This document shows positions 6,021-11,651 of a DNA stretch of 11,651 nucleotides, in pieces. Positions within the stretch are counted from its first letter, which is position 1. Each line of letters opens with the position of its first letter. Source of the DNA: Actinomycetota bacterium (lineage in GTDB: Bacteria; Actinomycetota; Thermoleophilia; Solirubrobacterales; Solirubrobacteraceae); NCBI GenBank assembly GCA_005788585.1, contig SYBY01000348.1, positions 1 to 11,651 on the forward strand, written 5' to 3'. The translations under genes and the position numbers were made by a program. Under the pieces are notes generated by a model that was not told the DNA's origin, did no database searches, and was given only the letters and a program-made list of their open reading frames with translations.

Positions 6021-7951
6021 GCGAGTCCGGCGGACTCGGCCGCCGCTGGCTCGGTGCGCCCACGCTGTTCGCCGTCATCTGGACGTCGCTGGCGAGCGCG
6101 ATCTACTTCTCGCTGGGCGTCATCGGCGAGCGGGCGCTGGGGCTCACGCCGCTGGTCTTCCTCGTGGCCGGGCTGTTCTTCGCCCTGACGGCGATGACGT
6201 ACGTCGAGGGCGCGTCGCTGCATCAGGAGCGCTCGGGCTCGACGGTCTTCGCCCGGTACGCGTTCAACGAGCTGTGGAGCTTCGTCGCGGGCTGGGCGAT
6301 CCTGCTCGACTTCCTCATCCTCGTGGCGGTCACGTCGCTCTCGGCGACGAACTACCTCGCCGTGTTCTGGTCCCCACTCGGGGGAGGCGCCGTCGAGTTC
6401 GCGGCGTGCGCGGCGATCATCGTGTACGTCGCCGTGCGCAACATCCGGGGCTTCAGCGCCACGCGTGCGCGGCGCGTCGGGGCGCTCGTCATCGCCGACC
6501 TCGCGCTGCAGGGGCTCATCGTCGTCCTCGGCCTGATCCTGTTCTTCCAGCCCGACGTCCTGCTGAACCCGATCGAACTCGGCACGTCCCCGGAGTGGGA
6601 GGACGTGGTGTTCGCCCTCACGCTCGCGACCGTGGCGTTCACCGGCCTGGAGTCGGCGTCGGGACTCGCCGGGGAGCTGCGCGTCGGGCGGGCGGCGCTG
6701 CGCCGCCTGATCACCAGCGCGGCCGGGTCGGTCATCGTCATCTACACGGGCATCGCGCTCGTCGCCGTCACGGCGCTGCCCGTCGTGGATGGCCGCAGCC
6801 CGCTCGAGGACGAACTCGAGGCACCCGTCGTCGGCGTCGTGGAGGTCTTCGATCCGCCGTGGCTGGGCGAGGCGCTCATGTACGTCGTCGCCGCGCTCGC
6901 GGCCGTCACGCTCATCGCGGCGGCGAACTCCGCGATGCTCGGCCTCTCGCGGCTGGCGTACTCGCTGGCGACCAACCGCCAGATCCCGCAGCGTCTCGGA
7001 CGGCTGCACGGGACCCGGGCGACGCCGTTCATCGTGATCCTCATCGCCGCGGGGCTCGCCGTGGTCCTCGTGATCCCGCAGGACCTCGAGTTCCTCGTGG
7101 GCATCTACGCGTTCGGGGCGCTGCTCGCGTTCACGCTCGCGCACCTGTCGATCATCGCCCTGCGCTACCGCGAGCCGCGGCTCAACCGGCCCTACCGCAT
7201 CCCGCTCTCGGTGCGCGTGCGCGGAGGCGACCTCCCGCTGCCCGCCGTCCTCGGCCTGGCCGTGTCGGCCTGGCTGTTCCTGACGGTCGTCGTCTTCCAC
7301 GACCCGGCGCGGTTCGTCGGGATGGGGTGGATGGTCGCCGGGCTCGTGATGTACGTCGGCTACCGGCGCGCGCGCGACATGCCGATCTTCGCGCGCGTGC
7401 AGGTCCCCGAGGCCGCGCTGCGCAGCGAGGTCCAGCGCGCGGAGTACGGGTCGATCCTCGTGCCGGTCTTCGGCAACGCCCTGGACGACGACATCGTCCA
7501 GACGGCGGGCCGGCTGGCGGCCGACGAGGGGGACCTCGACGAGGGGCACGGCGCCACGATCGAGGCGATCTGGATCTTCGAGGTGCCCATGTCGCTGCCG
7601 ATCGACGCGCGGCTGCCCGACGAGCAGCTCAAGCAGGCGCGCGCGGCCCTGGCCCGGGCGAAGCTCGTCGGCGAGGAGTACGACGGGGTCGAGGTGGCGA
7701 CGGCCACCGTGCGGGCCCGGCGGGTGGGGCAGGCGATCGTCGAGGAGGCCCGCCGCCGCGGGGTGGAGGCGATCGTGCTCGCGGCCGAGGAGCCGTCGCG
7801 CATCCGTGGCGGCGCGCGTTTCGGGGGCCGTGGCGGACCGCTCGACAACTACGTCGGGGAGGCCACGAAGTACGTCCTGCAGAAGGCGCCCTGCCGGGTG
7901 ATTCTCACCGCGCCGCCGGCCGAGGTCGCGCCGCCGGACCCCGCAACGTGA
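6017..7951 (+). CDS. Second APC-superfamily permease with C-terminal UspA-like domain
   Basis: This 644-residue protein is a paralogue of the permease at 1926 and collinear with it: APC-fold core at residues 8-450, UspA-like domain at 476-631. Shared landmarks are LGLTPLVFL (41-49), RYAFNELWSF (80-89), the glutamate-bearing TGLESASGLAGE (209-220), AANSAMLGLSRLAYS (302-316), YAFGALLAFTLAH (364-376) and PCRVIL near the end. The USP part has an extra acidic insertion (EGDLDEGHG, 504-512). At the helix-1 positions where the first permease has N16 and Y23 this one has P15 and W22, whereas D98 replaces N99, so the binding sites probably differ. Start ATG 6017 is chosen for its ATGA overlap with the small upstream gene; the frame runs upstream to GTG 5990, but only inside that gene. 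The substrate is unknown: amino acid or, by analogy with KimA, K+. RCK regulators follow 31 nt later. Confidence 0.93.
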   Translation: MSESGGLGRRWLGAPTLFAVIWTSLASAIYFSLGVIGERALGLTPLVFLVAGLFFALTAMTYVEGASLHQERSGSTVFARYAFNELWSFVAGWAILLDFLILVAVTSLSATNYLAVFWSPLGGGAVEFAACAAIIVYVAVRNIRGFSATRARRVGALVIADLALQGLIVVLGLILFFQPDVLLNPIELGTSPEWEDVVFALTLATVAFTGLESASGLAGELRVGRAALRRLITSAAGSVIVIYTGIALVAVTALPVVDGRSPLEDELEAPVVGVVEVFDPPWLGEALMYVVAALAAVTLIAAANSAMLGLSRLAYSLATNRQIPQRLGRLHGTRATPFIVILIAAGLAVVLVIPQDLEFLVGIYAFGALLAFTLAHLSIIALRYREPRLNRPYRIPLSVRVRGGDLPLPAVLGLAVSAWLFLTVVVFHDPARFVGMGWMVAGLVMYVGYRRARDMPIFARVQVPEAALRSEVQRAEYGSILVPVFGNALDDDIVQTAGRLAADEGDLDEGHGATIEAIWIFEVPMSLPIDARLPDEQLKQARAALARAKLVGEEYDGVEVATATVRARRVGQAIVEEARRRGVEAIVLAAEEPSRIRGGARFGGRGGPLDNYVGEATKYVLQKAPCRVILTAPPAEVAPPDPAT

Positions 7952-7969
7952 CCCGGGTCCGCCACGTAC

Positions 7970-7975
7970 TAGAGT
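7970..7975 (+). promoter_or_regulatory. -10 box TAGAGT for leaderless RCK gene
   Basis: TAGAGT is followed by exactly 7 nt (CCGGCGC) and then ATG 7983, so the transcript would begin on the A of the start codon. GTGACC at 7948-7953 is a possible weak -35 at 16-nt spacing. No Shine-Dalgarno is present. This would let the RCK pair and reductase be made independently of the permease upstream, although read-through is also possible. Confidence 0.6.
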
Positions 7976-7982
7976 CCGGCGC

Positions 7983-8408
7983 ATGCTCGTCTTGATCGTC
8001 GGCGCCGGGCGCGTCGGGTCCGCTGTGGCCCGCTCCGCCCTGGCTGCCGGTCATGAGGTCTCGGTCCTCGACGACGACCCGCTCAGCCACGAGCGGCTCG
8101 ACGCCGGCATGGACTCCACGTGGGAGGAGGCCGGGGGCCGTTTCACCGTCGGCACCGCCCTGGAGATCGAAGCCCTCATCGCCGCCGGCATCGAGGAGGC
8201 CGACGTGTTCATCGCCTCCACCAACGGCGACAACACGAACCTCACGATCGCCCAGGTGGCGCAGAAGCGGTTCGACGTCGACCGCGTCATCGTCCGCGTC
8301 ATGGACCCGGCACGGTCGGACTGGTACCGCGAGCAGGGGCTCAACACGATCTGCCCGACCAAGCACGCCATCGAGATGTTCAACGCGTCCCTGGGGCTGA
8401 CCGCCTGA
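7983..8408 (+). CDS. TrkA-family RCK_N (nucleotide-binding) protein, single domain
   Basis: This 141-residue protein is a single Rossmann-fold RCK_N domain. It has the dinucleotide motif GAGRVG (7-12), an acidic end of strand 2 (VSVLDDD, D30-D32), the TNGDNTNL loop (80-87) and VIVRVMDP (102-109). Such domains bind NAD(H) or ATP/ADP and gate K+ transporters of the Trk/Ktr type on the cytoplasmic face. There is no RCK_C domain, so it may act as a partner for the two-domain protein that follows, like the paired TrkA-type genes (ceoB/ceoC) of actinobacteria. Its TGA overlaps the next ATG by one base (TGATG), implying coupling. No TrkH/KtrB channel gene is in the window; the nearest transporter is the APC-USP permease directly upstream. 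The start is supported by a leaderless -10 box. Confidence 0.92.
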   Translation: MLVLIVGAGRVGSAVARSALAAGHEVSVLDDDPLSHERLDAGMDSTWEEAGGRFTVGTALEIEALIAAGIEEADVFIASTNGDNTNLTIAQVAQKRFDVDRVIVRVMDPARSDWYREQGLNTICPTKHAIEMFNASLGLTA

Positions 8409-9082
8409 TGTACGTCGTCATCGTCGGCGGCGGCAAGGTGGGCCTGAACCTGGCCCGCGAGCTGCTGCGCTCAAACCACGAGGTCACCCTCGTCGATCAG
8501 GACCGCGCGACCTACCTGCGCCTGGAGCAGGAGCTCGAGCACGTCGTCCAGTACGGCGACGGCACGGAGCTGTGGGTCCTCGAGCGCGCCGGCATCGGTC
8601 GCGCCGACCTCGTGGTGGCCGTCACCGGCGACGACGAGGACAACATCCTCATCTGCCAGGTGGCCAAGGAGAAGTACCTCTGCGAGCGGATCATCGCGCG
8701 CTGCAACAACCCGCGGAACCTCCAGCACTTCCGGCTGCTGAACATCCTGCCGGCGGTGAGCGCCACCGACCTGATCCTCAACCTCATCGAGCACGAGGTG
8801 CCCGGCCACGGCCTGGTGCACCTGCTTGACCTCCCGGACGAGCAGCTCGAGATCATCGAGGTCGAGGTCTCGCCCGGCGCCCCGGCCGAAGGCCGCCGTG
8901 TCGACGAGATCGAGCTGCCCGACGGCAGCCTCATCATCTCCGTGCTGCCATCGGGCGGCGGTGGGTTCGTGCCCAAGCCGGACACCGTGGTCAACGCCGG
9001 CGACGAGGTCCTCGTGGTCCTCGACCCGGGGTTGGAGGACACCATCACCTCCCAGTTCTCAGGAAACGGCGCACATGGCTGA
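8408..9082 (+). CDS. TrkA-family protein with RCK_N and RCK_C domains
   Basis: This 224-residue cytoplasmic regulator has two parts. Residues 1-130 are RCK_N, with GGGKVG (7-12), the strand-2 acid D30 (VTLVDQD), GDGTE (50-54) and the TGDDEDN loop (73-79). Residues 140-207 are an RCK_C (TrkA_C) domain with EIIEVEVSPGAPAEGRRVDE and the ending AGDEVLVVLDP. RCK_N senses NAD(H) or ATP/ADP, while RCK_C domains of KtrA/CpaA-type proteins can bind cyclic-di-AMP; neither ligand can be proven here. ATG 8408 overlaps the previous stop by one base, and its own last eight bases overlap the next gene. Being a homologous but longer neighbour of the single-domain protein, it probably forms a hetero-oligomer with it, gating a K+ or other cation transporter. 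The nearby APC-USP permeases are the only transporters in view. Confidence 0.92.
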   Translation: MYVVIVGGGKVGLNLARELLRSNHEVTLVDQDRATYLRLEQELEHVVQYGDGTELWVLERAGIGRADLVVAVTGDDEDNILICQVAKEKYLCERIIARCNNPRNLQHFRLLNILPAVSATDLILNLIEHEVPGHGLVHLLDLPDEQLEIIEVEVSPGAPAEGRRVDEIELPDGSLIISVLPSGGGGFVPKPDTVVNAGDEVLVVLDPGLEDTITSQFSGNGAHG

Positions 9083-10316
9083 CCGGCACGTGGATGTCCT
9101 GCTCATCGGCGGCGGGGCGGCGAGTGCCAGCTGCGCCGAGACCCTGCGCGAGCGCGGCTTCGCCGGCAGCATCCTGCTCGTCGGCCGCGAGCCCGACCCG
9201 CCGTACGAGCGGCCACCGGGCAGCAAGGACTACCTCGCGGGGACGTCCGCGAAGGAGGACGCGTTCCTGCACCCGGCCGACTGGTACGCCGCGCACGACA
9301 TCGAGCTGAGGGTCCGCACGAGCGTCATGAAGCTCGACACCGAGGCCAGGGAAGCCGCGCTCTCCACGAAGGAGACGGTGTCGTTCGACCACGCGCTCAT
9401 CGCCTCCGGCGCGAACGTGCGCCGGCTCCCGGTCGACGGCTCGGACCTCGAGGGCATCCACTATCTGCGCGCGCTGCGCAACGCAGACGCGATCCGCGAC
9501 GACACGGCGGATGCCGCGCACGTCGTGATGGTCGGCGGTTCGTACATCGGGTGCGAGGTCGCCGCGACGCTCACGTCGCTGGGCAAGACGTGCACGGTCG
9601 TCATGCAGGAGGACCTCCCGCTGTCACGGGGCTTCGGCGAGACTGCGGGCCGGTTCTTCGAGGGCCTGCTGGCGTCGAAGGGCATCACGTTCATCGGCGG
9701 GGCCGAGGTCGCGCGCTTCGAGGGCGAGGGCGAGCGCGTCGAGCGTGTCGTCCTGGCCGACGACACGGTGCTCGAGGCCGACGCGGTGATCCTCGGCGTC
9801 GGGGCGGTGCCGGACGTCATGCTCGCGCGGTCGGCGAAGCTCGAGCTCGGCGAGGGTGGCGGCGTGCTGTGCGACGACCGGCTGCGCACCAGCGCGCCCG
9901 GGATCTTCGCGGCCGGCGACATGTGCGAGTACGCCAGCGCCATCCACGGCCGGCACGTGCGCATCGAGCACTTCGAGGTCGCGGTGGCGCACGGCAAGAC
10001 CGTCGCGGCGAACATCATGGGCGACGACGTCGCGCACACCGAGGTGCCGTACTTCTGGTCCGATCTCGCCGACTGGGCGACGCTCGAATCGGTGGGTCCG
10101 GCGCTCGACGGCTTCGACGACGAGGTCGTCCGCGGATCGCTGGAGGACGGCGAGTTCACGTTGTGGCTGCTGCGCGAAGGGCGCCTCGCGGCTGCGCTGA
10201 CCGTCGGCCGGGGCGACGACCTCGACCACGCGCGCCGGTTCCTCACCGACCACACGCCGCTGGCCGACCACCGGGCGGCGCTCGCCGACCCCGCGGCGGA
10301 CCTCGCGTCGCTCTGA
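9075..10316 (+). CDS. FAD/NAD(P)-dependent oxidoreductase, ferredoxin-reductase (BphA4/rhodocoxin reductase) type
   Basis: This 413-residue flavoprotein has the three-domain plan of oxygenase-type ferredoxin reductases. Residues 5-20 are the FAD-binding Rossmann motif (VDVLLIGGGAASASC). PPYERPPGSKDYL (42-54) is the family signature with a conserved Lys. VVMVGGSYIGCEVA (150-163) binds NAD(P)H. TSAPGIFAAGDMCEY (272-286) is the second FAD motif. From about residue 326 (YFWSDLADWATLESVG) comes the Reductase_C domain. These enzymes pass electrons from NAD(P)H to a ferredoxin or rubredoxin; no oxygenase or ferredoxin gene is in the window, so the acceptor is unknown. ATG 9075 overlaps the end of the RCK gene by 8 bases and has a weak AGGA 10-12 nt upstream. 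The frame is open to 8826 upstream, but that part is antisense-free shadow of the RCK gene. Coupling to RCK genes could link redox state to ion transport, an inference from position. Confidence 0.92.
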   Translation: MADRHVDVLLIGGGAASASCAETLRERGFAGSILLVGREPDPPYERPPGSKDYLAGTSAKEDAFLHPADWYAAHDIELRVRTSVMKLDTEAREAALSTKETVSFDHALIASGANVRRLPVDGSDLEGIHYLRALRNADAIRDDTADAAHVVMVGGSYIGCEVAATLTSLGKTCTVVMQEDLPLSRGFGETAGRFFEGLLASKGITFIGGAEVARFEGEGERVERVVLADDTVLEADAVILGVGAVPDVMLARSAKLELGEGGGVLCDDRLRTSAPGIFAAGDMCEYASAIHGRHVRIEHFEVAVAHGKTVAANIMGDDVAHTEVPYFWSDLADWATLESVGPALDGFDDEVVRGSLEDGEFTLWLLREGRLAAALTVGRGDDLDHARRFLTDHTPLADHRAALADPAADLASL

Positions 10317-10327
10317 CGCGGTGACCG

Positions 10328-10344
10328 GCGGGCGGTGCGCCCGC
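10328..10344 (+). terminator. Hairpin after the reductase gene
   Basis: GCGGGCG (10328-10334) pairs with CGCCCGC (10338-10344) across loop GTG, 12 nt after the stop codon. It is short, fully GC and without a T-run. It closes the plus-strand cluster just before the tRNA promoter. Confidence 0.5.
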
Positions 10345-10353
10345 GCGACCAGC

Positions 10354-10359
10354 TAAACT
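10354..10359 (+). promoter_or_regulatory. -10 box TAAACT for tRNA-Gln
   Basis: TAAACT fits the TANNNT pattern used elsewhere in this window. The mature tRNA starts 14 nt after its last base, which would give a short 5' leader of about 6-8 nt to be removed by RNase P. No clear -35 is seen. Confidence 0.5.
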
Positions 10360-10372
10360 CGTTCGAGCCGAT

Positions 10373-10444
10373 TGCGGGATGGTGTAATTGGCAACACGCC
10401 AGTCTCTGGATCTGGAATTTGGGGTTCGAGTCCCTGTCCCGCAG
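10373..10444 (+). tRNA. tRNA-Gln (anticodon CUG)
   Basis: A full cloverleaf can be drawn. The acceptor stem is TGCGGGA (10373-10379) with TCCCGCA (10437-10443) and discriminator G10444. The D stem is GTGT/ACAC with loop AATTGGCA. The anticodon arm is CCAGT-CTCTGGA-TCTGG with anticodon CTG at 10406-10408, U33 before it and a T-T mismatch at the loop-closing pair. The T arm is TGGGG-TTCGAGT-CCCTG. The anticodon reads CAG (glutamine), and the U-A-type first pair with G73 suits tRNA-Gln. CCA is not encoded and must be added by the nucleotidyltransferase. Confidence 0.95.
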
Positions 10445-10451
10445 TGTTCGC

Positions 10452-10474
10452 GAGGCCGCCTACGAGGCGGCCTT
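10452..10474 (+). terminator. Terminator hairpin between tRNA-Gln and the methyltransferase
   Basis: GGCCGCC (10454-10460) pairs with GGCGGCC (10466-10472) around TACGA, extended by an A-T and a G-T pair. On the plus strand it is followed by TTCGTCGTT, the more terminator-like side, so it chiefly ends the tRNA transcript. The minus-strand stop codon of the methyltransferase (10460-10462) falls at the edge of the loop, so the stem also covers the end of that gene. Confidence 0.65.
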
Positions 10475-11338
10475 CGTCGTTCCCGGGCCGGTCAGCCGGC
10501 GGCCTGCGAGCTCGACGGCGTCCTCGGCGCAGTCGACCAGGACGAACCGGCGTCCCAGCCCCGCCGCCACGGCGCCGAGCGTCCCCGACCCGCAGAACGG
10601 ATCCAGGCACCAGCCGCCGGGCCGGGAGGACGCGGTGACGATGCGCCGCAGGACGCCTTCGGGCTTCTGGGTGGGGTAGCCGGTCCGCTCCCGGCTGGTC
10701 GTCCCGACGATGGTGTGCCACCAGACGTCCGTGGGGAGCTTGCCGCGCGCCGCGCGTTCGGGCGTCTGCAGGCTGGGCGCCATGTACGGCTCGCGGTCGA
10801 CCTCCTCGCTGTCGAACCAGTACCGCGCGGGATCGCGGACGTAGACGAGGATCGTGTCGTGCTTCGCCGGCCACCGCTTGGTCGTGCGGGCGCCGAAGTC
10901 GTAGGCCCACACGATCTCGTTGAGGAAGCACTCCCGCCCGAAGATCTCGTCGAGCAGCACCTTGGCGTAGTGGCTCTCACGCGGGTCGAGGTGCAGGTAG
11001 AGGGTGCCGTGGTCGGCGAGCAGGTCGCGGCAGCGCTCCAGCCGCGGCCCGAGAAACGCGAGGTAGTCGTCGAACGTGTCGGCGAAGGCGCGGCGCACGA
11101 CCTCCTCGGTGGCGTAGCGCCGCCCGGCGAACCCGTTGCGCGTGCCGTCTGGATCCGCCCGCACGCGCACCGTCTTGCGGGTCTGCTCGCGGCCGGTGTT
11201 GAACGGCGGGTCGAGGTAGACCAGGTCGAACGCGCCGGCGGGCAGGCGGCCGAGGACGTCTGCGTTGTCGCCGTGGACGAGCAGGTCGTCGTCCAGGGCG
11301 ACGGGGTCCGTGAGCGCCGCGGCGGCGAGGGTCCGCAT
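10460..11338 (-). CDS. Site-specific DNA methyltransferase (amino-methyltransferase, beta-type motif order)
   Basis: This 292-residue enzyme transfers a methyl group from S-adenosylmethionine to an exocyclic amino group in DNA. The catalytic motif DPPFNTG (43-49) comes first and the SAM-binding motif DPFCGSGT (246-253) last, the order of beta-class N6-adenine/N4-cytosine methyltransferases. HGDNADVLGRLP (22-33) precedes the catalytic motif, and TGYPTQKPEGVLRRI (219-233) is the usual segment before motif I. The DPPF form does not settle adenine versus cytosine. The central region (about 135-215) should hold target recognition; the specificity cannot be read. It is a typical minimal size, without the C-terminal domain of CcrM-like enzymes. 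No restriction gene is next to it, so it appears solitary within the window. ATG 11338 lies 7 nt after a -10 box and is probably leaderless. Confidence 0.92.
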   Translation of the reverse strand: MRTLAAAALTDPVALDDDLLVHGDNADVLGRLPAGAFDLVYLDPPFNTGREQTRKTVRVRADPDGTRNGFAGRRYATEEVVRRAFADTFDDYLAFLGPRLERCRDLLADHGTLYLHLDPRESHYAKVLLDEIFGRECFLNEIVWAYDFGARTTKRWPAKHDTILVYVRDPARYWFDSEEVDREPYMAPSLQTPERAARGKLPTDVWWHTIVGTTSRERTGYPTQKPEGVLRRIVTASSRPGGWCLDPFCGSGTLGAVAAGLGRRFVLVDCAEDAVELAGRRLTGPGTTKAAS

Positions 11339-11345
11339 CGCTGGG

Positions 11346-11351
11346 ACCCTA
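11346..11351 (-). promoter_or_regulatory. -10 box TAGGGT for leaderless methyltransferase
   Basis: Read on the minus strand, TAGGGT is followed by exactly 7 nt (CCCAGCG) and then ATG 11338, the same spacing as at the RCK gene. The gap to the upstream gene is only 37 bp, so a separate promoter is plausible but co-transcription is not excluded. No Shine-Dalgarno is seen. Confidence 0.55.
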
Positions 11352-11375
11352 CGCCGGACCGGGGCGGAAGGCGGA

Positions 11376-11651
11376 TCAGCCGACCTTCACGAGGCGCTCG
11401 GTGGTTGCGGCGCCCTGGCTGACCTGCACGCGCAGGGTCACGCCGCGCAACCTGCCGATCCGGCGCTTGGCCTTCGCGGTCAGGCGGAGCGTCAGCGTCA
11501 CCGGGCCGGCGGCACGCGCGGTGGCGCGGCCGCGGGCCACGACCGTCGCGCCCTTCGCCTTCGATGCCGGCGCCGCGAGCACCCGCAGGTCGCTGCCGCG
11601 CAGCTTCAGACGGCGCGCCACCCGCGCGGGCACCGTGGCGGAGGCGTCGAC
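11376..11651 (-). CDS. C-terminal fragment of a probably exported beta-domain protein
   Basis: Only the last 91 codons are inside the window. The frame is open through the right edge, reading VDASATVPARVARRLKLRG at the start of the visible part, so there is no start codon to choose. The segment is rich in Arg, Lys, Ala, Thr and Val and has the alternating pattern of an Ig-like beta domain: VTLTLRLTAKAKRRI, then RLRGVTLRVQVSQ and a short final strand. Such 'LTAKAKRRL...VTLRV' endings are common at the C-termini of large exported proteins in Solirubrobacterales-like genomes (family knowledge, not checked). The function of the whole protein cannot be told. Its stop is 37 bp before the methyltransferase start, on the same strand. 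Confidence 0.7.
   Translation of the reverse strand, partial: VDASATVPARVARRLKLRGSDLRVLAAPASKAKGATVVARGRATARAAGPVTLTLRLTAKAKRRIGRLRGVTLRVQVSQGAATTERLVKVG

Noticed and set aside
3809..7984. 1391-codon open frame on the minus strand, suggesting a giant fusion with the cyclic-di-GMP protein
   Set aside because: Above about 5764 the translation is Arg/Asp/His-rich low-complexity text antisense to the second permease, which has clear family motifs. Only the 3809-5698 part has domains.
8826..9074. N-terminal extension of the reductase
   Set aside because: This part overlaps the RCK_C coding region in another frame and is Ser/Arg-rich. The FAD motif begins just after ATG 9075.
10373..10474. tRNA-Gln as an integration site for a mobile element
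   Set aside because: I see no integrase and no second copy of the tRNA 3' end in the window. The methyltransferase alone is not enough evidence.
1..11651. CRISPR array, insertion sequence or tandem DNA repeat
   Set aside because: No regularly spaced repeats, transposase or terminal inverted repeats were seen. The palindromes found are isolated hairpins at gene ends.

Overview
The window is very GC-rich, densely packed and written in high-GC codons with frequent GTG/TTG starts. Together with the gene content (a DUF1844-like protein, APC permeases fused to universal-stress domains, paired RCK proteins, and an exported protein ending in an AAAKRRL-type C-terminal domain) this suggests a high-GC actinobacterium. 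The Thermoleophilia/Solirubrobacterales group is the best guess, but it is a guess from style and content, not from a marker gene.

Layout. (1) 20-457 encodes a small DUF1844-like protein, possibly cut at its 5' end by the window edge. (2) 458-624 is a gene-free stretch holding three consecutive stem-loops and a strong Shine-Dalgarno. (3) 625-1857 encodes an exported protein built from two related modules, each with two cysteines, followed by a perfect 16-bp hairpin. (4) 1926-3833 encodes an APC-superfamily permease with a C-terminal UspA-like domain. (5) 3809-5698, on the minus strand, encodes a GAF-GGDEF-GAF-HD-GYP cyclic-di-GMP enzyme whose 3' end overlaps the permease by 25 bp. (6) 5823-10316 is a plus-strand cluster: a 65-aa two-helix membrane peptide, a second APC-USP permease (ATGA overlap), an RCK_N-only protein, an RCK_N+RCK_C protein (1-nt overlap) and an FAD/NAD(P) ferredoxin-reductase-like protein (8-nt overlap), closed by a hairpin. 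(7) 10373-10444 is tRNA-Gln(CUG) with its own -10 box and terminator hairpin. (8) 10460-11338, minus strand, is a solitary beta-type DNA methyltransferase. (9) 11376 to the right edge, minus strand, is the C-terminal end of a probably exported protein.

How the genes may work together. The core is two paralogous APC-USP transporters flanking a cyclic-di-GMP turnover enzyme and followed by two TrkA/KtrA-type nucleotide-binding regulators, with no TrkH/KtrB channel in view. Since the Bacillus KimA potassium importer is an APC-fold protein with a USP-like cytosolic domain, an ion (K+) transport unit gated by nucleotides is a reasonable hypothesis. Amino acid transport remains equally possible. 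The two paralogues differ at the positions that align with KimA's cation-site residues.

Expression. Four protein genes on both strands have a TANNNT -10 hexamer 7-9 nt before the start codon and no Shine-Dalgarno, which points to leaderless transcripts. The genes inside the cluster instead rely on stop/start overlaps.
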